A DNA stretch of 64,000 nt, from positions 310,001 to 374,000 of the forward strand of contig MCFL01000001.1 in the NCBI GenBank assembly GCA_002102555.1, given 5' to 3'. The notes under the pieces are model-generated. The model had not been told where the DNA came from. It saw nothing but the letters and a program-made list of their open reading frames with translations, and made no database searches. The stretch's first letter is position 1. Every line of letters starts with the position of its first letter. Both the position numbers and the translations under genes were made by a program. This DNA is from Catenaria anguillulae PL171 (Eukaryota; Blastocladiomycota; Blastocladiomycetes; Blastocladiales; Catenariaceae). This document shows positions 55,474 to 64,000 of the stretch, in pieces.

Positions 55474-58400
55474 TTAATGGTCCTCAACATCATAATTCAG
55501 AATGGGTGCCAACCACCGTTCCACCACATCCACCGACATGCCCTTGCGGCCGGCATAATCCACAATCTGATCCTTGCCAACCTTGCCCACGGCGAAATAG
55601 GTCGAGTCTGGGTGGGCAAAGTACAGGCCCGAAACGGCGGCCGCTGGGTACATGGCGAGCGACTCGGTTAGCTCGATACCTGTGTGCTTGGAAACTTGCA
55701 GCAAGTCCCACATGGTGCGCTTCTCGGTGCTATGCAAAAGAAAAATAGGGCAAATGTGAGAACTTGACAGCCATCAATAACAGAGATGAGTGGCATGAGA
55801 ATCGTACTGGTCAGGTTGACTCGGGTAACCGGGCGCGGGCCGAATGCCCTGGTACTTGATGGCCAACAAATCCGCTGTATCGAGCTTTTCCTCGGCAGCA
55901 TATCCCCACCACTCTGAACGCACACGCGCGTGCAAATCCTCAGCAATGGCCTCGGCCAACCGATCTGCCACGGCCTTGACCAAGATGGAGTTGTAATCGT
56001 CCAATTTGGCCTCGTACTCCTTGGACAGCTCCTCGGCGCCAAACACGGCCGTTGCAAATGCACCAACGTGGTCGCGAATGCCCGTGGATTTCGGGGCAAT
56101 GAAATCCGACAGGCAGTACGTGACATCGAGCTCCTCTTTGATGGCTTGCTGACGCAACCCGTAAAACGTGGCGACTTGCTCGGTCGGATTGGCCGCGTCA
56201 AAAACGTGAATGTCGTCACCGACCGAATGTGCGGGCCAGAACCCAATGATGGCTTGCGCAGTCAGCTTGCCCGACTGGATGAGCTCGTGCATCATCTTGA
56301 CGGCGTCGTCGTATAGCTTCTTGGCCTCCTTGCCCACATGCTCGTCGTTGAAGATCTTTGGGAACCCGCGGTTCGGGAACCGGCCGCGCAGTTGCCATGT
56401 TTGGAAGAAGGGGTTCCAATCAATCTTGTCGAGCACCGACATGAGGTCGTAATTGTCGAGGACCTTGATGCCACTAACGGCGGGTGCCGCTGGGACTCGT
56501 GCCGCGTCGGTCCAATCAATCTTGAACTTGTGGTCGCGCGCCTGTTCGAGCGAAGCATACTTCTTATCGCGCAAGCCCTCGTAATGCTCCTCGCGCAGCT
56601 CTTCGTACTCTTCGGCAATGGACTCGATGTAGTCGTCGCGGACCTTTTCGTCCAGCAGTTGCGAGACAACCACCGTGGCCTTTGACGCATCGAGCACGTG
56701 AATGACGGGGTGCGAGTAGCGAGGAGCAATTTTCACGGCCGTGTGCTGGCGCGAGGTTGTGGCACCGCCAATGAGGAGAGGCACAGTCAGGTTACGCTCT
56801 TGCATCTCGCGGGCAACGTGTACCATTTCGTGCAGCGAGGGAGTGATGAGACCAGAGAGACCAAGGGCAACCGCATTGTGCTCGACGACTGCATCAAGGA
56901 TCTTGTCGGATGGCACTGTTTTGAATCGACATGAGGTGAGCTCGAATTCGAATCGTTCAGAGACAATAAGGAAAGGGCATACCCATGACCCCAAGGTCCA
57001 CCACCTTGTACCCGTTGCATCCGAGCACGACACCGACCAAGTTCTACAAAAAGAGCAGTGGACCAAGTCAGAGATGATCAGCACACGCAGCCAAACATCT
57101 TCATGGGGATGGAGAGACAGACCATACCTTGCCGATATCGTGCACATCTCCCTTGACGGTCGCCATGACAATGACGCCGTTATGCGCCTCCTCCAAGTTT
57201 TCCATTCCGAGGGCCGCCTTCTCAGCCTCCATGTACGGAATCAAAATGGCGACCGCCTTCTTCATGACACGTGCCGACTTGATGACTTGCGGCAAAAACA
57301 TTTTGCCCGCGCCAAACAACTCACCGACCTTGCCCATGCCCGCCATCAACGGGCCTTCAATGACGTGCAGCGGGCGATCGTACTTGAGCCGCGCCTCGTC
57401 CACATCGGCCTCCACATACTTGCCGTCGCCATGGACGAGCGCGTGCATCAGACGTGCCTCGACCGACTCCTTGCGCCACGCCTCCTCGTCGCCCTTTGCC
57501 TGCGTAGCGCCCTTGCCCTGGCGCTGCGCATACTCGAGCATGCGCTCCGTCACGTCCTCGGACTTGTTCCAAATGGCCTCCTCGCAAAGCTGCAACAAGT
57601 CCTTTGGGATCTCGTCGTACACGGGCAAGTGGCCCGCGTTGACAATGGCCATGTCCATGCCCAGGCCAATGGCGTGGTACAGGAACACCGAGTGCATGGC
57701 CATGCGAATGGTTTCAAAGCCACGGAACGAAAACGACAGGTTGGACAGGCCGCCGGAAATCTTTGCTCCGGGCAGCTCGGTCTTGATGCGCTTCATGACA
57801 TTGAGCACTTCGACTGCATAGTTGTTGTGCTCGGCCATGCCCGTGCAAATGGTGAGAATGTTGGGGTCAAAGACAATGTCGTGCGGCGGGAACCCGACCT
57901 TGTCGACGAGCAAGTGGTAGGCACGGTGGCAGATTTCAAACTTGCGGTCCGTATCGACGGCCTGGCCCTCCTCGTCAAATGCCATGACAATGACGGCCGC
58001 GCCAAACCTCTTCACAATACGCGCCTTGGCCAGGAAATCGGCTTCGCCTTCCTTGAGCGAAATCGAATTGACAATGGCCTTACCCTGCGTGCACTTGAGA
58101 CCCGCTAGAATAATGTTGAAGTCGGACGAATCAATCATGAGCGGGACACGGGCAACGTCGGGCTCGGTCGATTGCAAGTTGACAAATCGGGTCATGGCGG
58201 CCTTGCCATCGAGCAGCGCCAAATCAAAGTTGAGATCGAGCACTTGGGCGCCGTTTTCGACCTGGGAGCGGGCAATCGCCAGGGCATCTTCGTAGTTGCC
58301 GTTGGCAATGAGACGAGCAAATTGGCGAGAGCCAGCGACATTGCATCGCTCACCAACATTGATGACTAGAGAGTTGCATGCTTGAGCGTGAGTCAAGGTT

Positions 58401-59581
58401 CAATGATCGGGGGATGGATGAACCGGAAGTAAAAACGTACAGCCAGACGTGGCTGCATTCAAGGGTTCGAGACCCGACAACCACATGTTCTGATCCAACT
58501 GCGCCTCTCCCTTTGCGGGCCGCTTCCTGGGCTTCATCTTTTCCAGCGCCTTGACCATGGCCGCAATGTGGTCTGGGGTCGTCCCGCAACACCCGCCCAC
58601 AATATTGACAAGCCCGCTCTTTGCATACGACACCATGCTGGCTGCCATGGTCTCTGGCTCCTCGTCGTACTCGCCAAATGTGTTGGGCAACCCGGCGTTG
58701 GCGTACACGAGGGCATACGAGGGCGTGAATGCGGCAATGGCTTCAAAGAAGGGCTTCATTTGCTTTGCGCCGAGCGCACAGTTGAGCCCAACAGCCAAGG
58801 GCTTGGCATGTGCCGTCGAGATGACAAATGCTTCGCCCGTTTGGCCAGAGAGCGTGCGGCCAGACTGGTCGACAATGGTACCCGACACGAGCACAGGGAC
58901 GCGCGCATAGTTGTCAAGGTCAAAGAGCTCGTCAATGGCGTACAGGGCGGCTTTGGCGTTGAGTGTATCAAAGATGGTTTCGACCAGGAGCACGTCCGAC
59001 CCGCCATCGAGCAGGCCGCGGGCTTGCTCCTTGTACGCCGTAACGAGTTCGTCAAACGTCACGTTGCGGAACGACGGGTCCGTGACCGAGGGGGAAATGG
59101 ACAGCGTGCGGTTGGTCGGGCCAATGGCGCCGCACACAAATCGGGGCTTGTGCGGCGTGAGTGCAGTGACTTGCAAGGCGACCGTTTTCGCAATCTTTGC
59201 GGCCTCCACGTTGAGCTCGTACGCCAAGTGCGACAGGTCATAGTCGTCCTGGGCAATGGTGGTGGACGAGAAGGTGTTGGTTTCAATAAAGTCGGCGCCC
59301 GCGTCCAAGTACTGGCGGTGGATGCCCGCGACCGCGGATGGGTGCGTGAGGACCAAGACATCATTGTTGCCGACGAGGTTCTTTGAGTGATCCTTGAAGC
59401 GCTCGCCGTGGAAGTGGTGCGGCTCGAGCTTGAGGCGCTGGACCATGGTGCCCATGGCACCGTCGAGGAACATGATGCGCTCGCCGAGGGCGCGGTCCAG
59501 GTACTCGGTGACATTGCCGACCGGGTGCGACCGCAGCTGCTCGTCCGTGAATGCTCCTGGGTGGTATTCGTGTTGGGTCAT
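55474..59581 (-). CDS. metH: Cobalamin-dependent methionine synthase
   Basis: Five exons on the minus strand, 58441..59581, 57128..58365, 56983..57043, 55808..56915 and 55474..55729, give 1267 residues (human MTR 1265). Domains in order: homocysteine domain with zinc Cys in VGLNCALGA and [11 protein letters not shown]; folate domain starting [16 protein letters not shown]; cap; B12 domain with [12 protein letters not shown], where His789 is the cobalt ligand; and the AdoMet activation domain with [20 protein letters not shown] and [20 protein letters not shown]. The enzyme moves the methyl of 5-methyltetrahydrofolate to homocysteine through methylcobalamin, so the organism must take up B12 and have a reductase. 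No domain is missing. A 61-base exon encodes the strand around VVDLGVM. Long antisense frames opposite are shadows. Confidence 0.98.
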
Positions 59582-60188
59582 GGTGGTGCCGTTAGAGTGA
59601 CTGGGATTGCATCGAAATGGGATGATGTGTTGTGTGTCTCGCACAAACACTAAACACTGGAGTAAGGAGAGGGAGGGAGAGAGAGACGGGTGACCCCGCG
59701 AGACACTCAGAGTCTCTGAAATCCATTCTGCTCTGCTGTGTGCTGTGGGAACGCCCACAACGGCAACACAATCACTACGCCAAATGCCACGAGGCCCATT
59801 TTTCATTCCTCGCAAGTGATCGGCGGCCAGGAAAAAGTGAATCACACCATCAGCCATTTGGCTTGCGGAGCGCGTCGCGTCATGAGGCTGTGGTCAAGTT
59901 GGATCAAGCGACCAACCCCCGCGCCCGCCTGGATGGGTCCAGCTCAACAAGTTATCGCCCATGATACAAACATATCCATGGTACAACCAACCACAATAAA
60001 TATGTACATGCATGTCATCAATCACCTGTCTCAACCCGCCATCTCCATCTGATCCTCTTTCTTGATTCACGCACATGGCCGGCATTCTCTACATACCAAA
60101 ACACAGCCCAGGTGTTCTGTTCAAGCCATTGCCTAAGTGCAACGGCGGACGAGTTCAGACTGTGCGCTCCTTGCGTATGCGCATCCAA
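59582..60188. other. Intergenic region
   Basis: About 600 bases upstream of methionine synthase; also the 3' UTR of the next gene. I looked for but cannot define a cobalamin or folate responsive element. Nothing else is seen. Confidence 0.5.
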
Positions 60189-62028
60189 CTACCATTTGCG
60201 AGCGAGCGCGATTTGATTCGCTGCGGGCTGGGCCGGCGCAGGAGCCAGCGGGGCCAGAGGCTTTGAATGCAGGTGCTTTGCTGGCTGTGCGCGGGTCGGC
60301 TGCGAGATTGATGGTGCGGGTGGTGGTGGACGTGGTGCGATCGAGAGGGAACGTGCAGGTGGGGTGGGCAGCCGATTGGCAGAAGAACCCGCTTCTTCTG
60401 TGTGAAAAGCCTTGGTTGACGCAACAGCTGGCGGGCGAGCTAAGGGATTTGCAAATGAAGTCAATGGGCCTGTAGCGAGATGATGAGCAGCGGACGAAAA
60501 GGGGGGCGCTGCTTGAGTATGTGGATGCAACGGTGCGTTTGATCTAAGCGCTGGTACTGGCTCAGTGCCCAGTCCTGCGTGAAGATATGGGAATCCTGGT
60601 ATGCCAGCGGCGGTCGGCAAGGTGCTGGGTTTGGGAAAAATGGGCCGGAGTCCCGTCGGCCAACTGGCCGCCGCCAGTGCCTCCTCATGCACCCTGATGG
60701 TGGATCGACGTGACTGGGTCTTGCTTGCCCCGGCATCGGCAATATCTTCGCGTTTGACGACCACCCCTGACGCAGCCTGCGCGCCGGCCATCTTGGACGC
60801 CTCGATTGCGGCTGTCGTAAGCGACAGTTGACGTGTTGATTCCACCGTGTGCAACGCTGCAATCCAGGCAGGGATTGGGTTGGTTGGGGTGGCGGTGCCC
60901 GCATCGCTTGGTGGAGGGATGTGGAATGAGGAGATGGGAACATCACAGGGCATGTACATTGCGCCGCCCGGTGGCACGGGCCATGTGACGTGACCCGAAG
61001 CCGGGGGCGCCGGATTGTGGCGGCGAGCAGCCCCAGCAGGCTTTTTGCCAGCCGGGTCGGCTGATGCACCGCGCACCGTTGGCTTTCTTTGCCGGTGTGC
61101 CCGCTCGTTACGTGGTAATCTTGGATCGGCTGGCTTTGGTGGTGGAGCGCTTGACGACGTTTGCGTAACATCTTTGTGGTGCGAAGATTGTATACGTTGA
61201 TATGATGCGTCGGCTGCTGATGCCTGTCTGGAACAACAGAGGAGCAGAAGTGAGAATCCAGGCGTTTGCGGCGACTGTCCCAAAAACAAAATCAAAGAAA
61301 TGATCGCACCTTGCGTCTGTTGTTGACGTAAACTTTGGAGTGGGCTCTTCAAATCGAGCACCGGTTTGAGCCCCACGTCCCTCTGTGGCCTGGCTCCATG
61401 TCCTCTTTTTCCCTTCAACCAAATCCACTTCGCCTTCCGCCGTATCGGTCGCATCCGCTGTCGCGCTCGCATTTGCACTTGCTTTCGCACCTGGTCTCGC
61501 ACTTTCAAGCGCACCGCTACCCGAACTGGCAACCTGCAACAGGACGGCAAAAGTCGACGCGAGCTTTTCGTAATCGTCCTTGCCGACATGAGCGGCGGCC
61601 AATCCTCCAACCAGGCACAAGTAGTCAATGAGCGTGGATGTCGAATCCTCGAGCATGTCGACGAGCGCCGAAAGGGGTGTTACGGGCAAGTCGGAACTGG
61701 AACCCTTCGCCGCGGGTAGCTTCGCCGTCGCAATGGCATCGCGTTGAATCGGTCGTGGCGAAGCGCCACCGATCAGGGTCGCTTGCGTAATAGTGGTCGT
61801 GGCCGAGCCAGCGGGGGTGAGTTTTCCCGTCAGGAGTCGACGGCGCTTGACGATGAATTGGGATTGTGATGCTGCGTCTTCGACTGCGCATGGTGGATCC
61901 TTTGGGGTTGCACTTTCAGGAGGTTGAGGCTGTCCATCGAATGCTGCTTGGACGCTGGTCATGGCGTCGTCTGTGAGGGGCCGCTGAATCCTGGTTGTAG
62001 AGACCTGACTTGTCTGGTTGCTTGCCAT
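60189..62028 (-). CDS. Protein with the helical module, no Myb-like domain (family member)
   Basis: Two exons on the minus strand, 61310..62028 and 60189..61227, give 585 residues (donor GTGCGA, acceptor TTCCAG, phase 2). I chose the ATG at 62028 (MASNQTSQVSTTRIQRP). A basic patch IVKRRRLLTGK lies near residue 60. The helical module at about 112-165 reads TPLSALVDMLEDSTSTLIDY then KLASTFAVLLQVA, closest to the modules of the genes at 52972 and 62580. The second exon encodes a Pro/Ala/Ser-rich region with RRSTIRVHEEALAAA but no recognisable DNA-binding domain. It lies between methionine synthase and a one-domain family member on the same strand. Function unknown. Confidence 0.72.
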
Positions 62029-62579
62029 GGTGATGGGCGACGATATAGGCCATTTCAAGAGCGGTCCTCTGGCATACAATGGGATGAATGCTTGGCAGGC
62101 GGGATCCAGGTGAGGAGCGAGAGCTTTCGCGTCAATCAAGAAAGCGTGAAGCCTTCTCCCATTGCCCACAAGCTCACGTGGAGAACAATATCATCACGTG
62201 CAAATGGTCGGATGGGCCGTTTGTGACTTTGTCATGGGCTAGCGAAAGGTCAAGGCAAATGCTCAATGGGCTATCGACGATGGCCTAGGTGAAGATCATG
62301 AAGGTAATGCTTAGCGACCCAATAAGTGCGTGCGGACAGGCAACACGGAACGGGCTGGACGCGTTCGACTGCCGTGGAGCAGTGTAGAAGTGACTCATGT
62401 CATCAGGTGTGTTGAGTGAGGAAAGTGAGGACGGAAAGCGGATGCAACAAAAGACATGTTGGCAGACGTTTCAGGAGAATAAATGGATGGCAATTAGACA
62501 AAGAGCATACAAAATACACCAAAGAGAAAACATGGCTTGAAACAAAAAGTCGTGGAGGGAAAAAGCAAGGCGGACGACG
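62029..62579. other. Intergenic region
   Basis: Promoter of the gene at 60189..62028 and the 3' UTR of the gene at 62580. A/G-rich on the + strand near 62480-62570. Nothing else is seen. Confidence 0.5.
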
Positions 62580-63862
62580 TCACACATCATCCATGAGTTC
62601 GTCCTCCTCTTCGTCGTCTTGAGCCTCGGACATGTGCGCATCCTCCCAGGAATCCGCCTGCAACCCAAGTGCCGATGCTCCTGCACCGCCACCGCGGCTC
62701 ACGGGCGTGGTCGCGCCGGACGACATTCCGACCACCTCACTCCCATCCACGTCCGCATCTGCCTCGTCCTCGCGAATCTCGCTCACATCACCGACATCCA
62801 CGGCCGACTCGGCCTTGTCCGCTGCGGCCGCCTCCTCGCCCAACAACTTCTTCTCGGGCAACCGCGGCAGGCCACTGCGCTCGCGTTTTGCGCGCTCATT
62901 GGCCCACTTGTTTGCCAAATGCTTGACTTCGAATCGCTTGAATGTTTGCGTAATGGACCCCTCGGGCCCGTGCAAGCTCATGATTTTGGCAAAATTGCGG
63001 CCATTCTCGAGCACTTGCTGCTGCAAATACGCCCACTCGGCGTCGCTCCAGCGAATCAAGGCGGTGCGTGGGCCGCGCGCCTTTTTCGTGACCTCGCCGG
63101 GACCGAGCGTGGATCCGCCCGCAGGCGATGTGTGCGACGACGACGAGGGTGACGACTTGAACGAGGGCTTGTTGAGAATGGTCCCCGCACTCAGCGAGCC
63201 CTTTGGCTTAGGTCCGGTTTGCGGCCGGGCTTCTTCTTGCCAGTGCTAGCGGCGGCACCCTGGTCATTGTCAATATCGTCGCTGCCACTATGCGACCCGG
63301 CACCATCTGCATCGTCGTGCATGCTGTGCATATTGTGCATACCTGCCCCGCCAGCAGCTTGCATGCGAATGTGCTGGTCGTACTCGTCGAGCTCTTGCTC
63401 GTCAATCCCGTTGAGCTTGGCCAGGTGGCGCACGGCTGCAGCCGTGAGCGTTTGTTCCTGTTTGCCCTCGGCAGCGTTGAAGACGACCGTCAAGTGCTGG
63501 ACAATGGTGGCGACCTTGGCACGATCCGATTCGGCAATTCTGCCCGGCTGCAGCGAGTTGGTGAGCCGCAGGTACTCAAACAGGGCGCGCGCAGAGTCGT
63601 GGAGCATGTCGATGATGGCCGATACCGGTGAAGAGGGAATGCCTGAGGCGGTGAGTGGGGCTGGCGTCAGCCCGACAGCGGCAATGGCGGCAGCAGAGAC
63701 TGCGGCTGCAGGCGAAGTCGACGACGACGAGGTCGATGTCGAAGCTGACGATGGGTTCGAGGACGAGGGCATGGGCGGGGCGCCAAAGACGAGGTGGGTC
63801 CTGGAAGCGGTGCTCGCGGTGGCACCTGCACCTTGGGGCGGCTGCTTGGTAGGGGTGTTCAT
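62580..63862 (-). CDS. One-domain Myb/SANT-like protein with AT-hook-like linker and apparent 1-base deletion
   Basis: Starts at the ATG at 63862 (MNTPTKQPPQG). The helical module at about residues 75-128 reads SPVSAIIDMLHDSARALFEY then KVATIVQHLTVVF. An acidic linker leads to KKKPGRKP, where the frame ends six codons later (near 63211-63218). One base on, the frame continues GPKPKGSLSAGT and then the Myb-like domain: LIRWSDAEWAYLQQQV, NGRNFAKIMSLHGPEGS and TFKRFEVKHLANKWANE. Inserting one base yields 427 residues and an AT-hook-like GRKPGPKPKG at the join. The acidic C-terminus ends DEEEDELMDDV. Probably a nuclear DNA-binding protein. A good donor-like site (GCAG|GTATGC) lies upstream, but no acceptor gives a sensible protein. 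Confidence 0.8.
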
Positions 63863-64000
63863 CGTGATTCAATCAACTGGCAGTTGGAAGCTGTTGGAGA
63901 AAGGGCGTGAGAATTGATGTCGATGGGCAAGTGAATGAGTACGTAAGTGTTGAGCGAGCGAGTGGATAAGAATGAGAGCGTTTGGGTGAGGGCAAGGAAG

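Noticed and set aside
56741-59386. Long + strand frames (455 and 272 residues) opposite methionine synthase
   Set aside because: Shadows of the codon bias of the real minus-strand gene; their residues show no family motif.
1-64000. CRISPR arrays, insertion sequences, or prokaryotic operon signals
   Set aside because: The window is clearly eukaryotic with spliceosomal introns; no spaced direct repeats or transposase genes were found.

Overview
This window looks like nuclear DNA of a fungus, probably an early-diverging, flagellate (zoosporic) lineage such as Blastocladiomycota or Chytridiomycota. Fungal-type genes include a 161-residue tropomyosin, a neutral trehalase with a PKA-type RRGS site and a Ca-binding DTDGD segment, and BMT6-like and TRM9-like methyltransferases. 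A cobalamin-dependent methionine synthase, rare in Dikarya but kept in basal fungi, points away from yeasts and moulds. I modelled 33 short spliceosomal introns. Their donors follow an unusual GT-N-Y-G pattern, most often GTACG. The lineage call is inference.

Layout. 1-13 kb: a partial unknown gene, CWC27-like cyclophilin, PP1 catalytic subunit A, a His/Asp/Gly/Lys repeat protein, an i/o-type G-alpha, and tropomyosin with an apparent 1-base insertion. 13-33 kb: an unknown disordered protein, neutral trehalase, RPL26, TRM9, a putative mitochondrial protein, a BMT6-like rRNA methyltransferase, a second PP1-type phosphatase, a coiled-coil protein and a NIPA-type transporter. 33-40 kb: a homeodomain protein that ends in a Myb/SANT-like domain, then a divergent pair of related proteins. 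40-51 kb: THADA/TRM732, a probable pseudogene, a peroxisomal racemase-type enzyme and COG7. 52-64 kb: four more proteins of the same Myb-like/helical-module family, interrupted by methionine synthase.

The most interesting content is that family. Seven genes within 31 kb carry a C-terminal Myb/SANT-like domain, an N-terminal helical module, or both. The Myb-like domain has the core LHGxxGT...LxRFTxxQLxxKW. The helical module has the core P(x)3AI(x)DMLxDS...LxxY. Architectures run from module only, through module plus one domain, to module plus four domains, and one homeodomain fusion. I know of no described family with this combination.

The housekeeping genes form no operon-like pathway. Some themes recur: tRNA and rRNA modification (TRM9, TRM732, BMT6), phosphatase and G-protein signalling, and trehalose mobilisation. 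Three otherwise good genes (tropomyosin and two Myb-like genes) each contain one apparent single-base frameshift. Sequence or assembly error is the simplest explanation, but it needs checking against reads.
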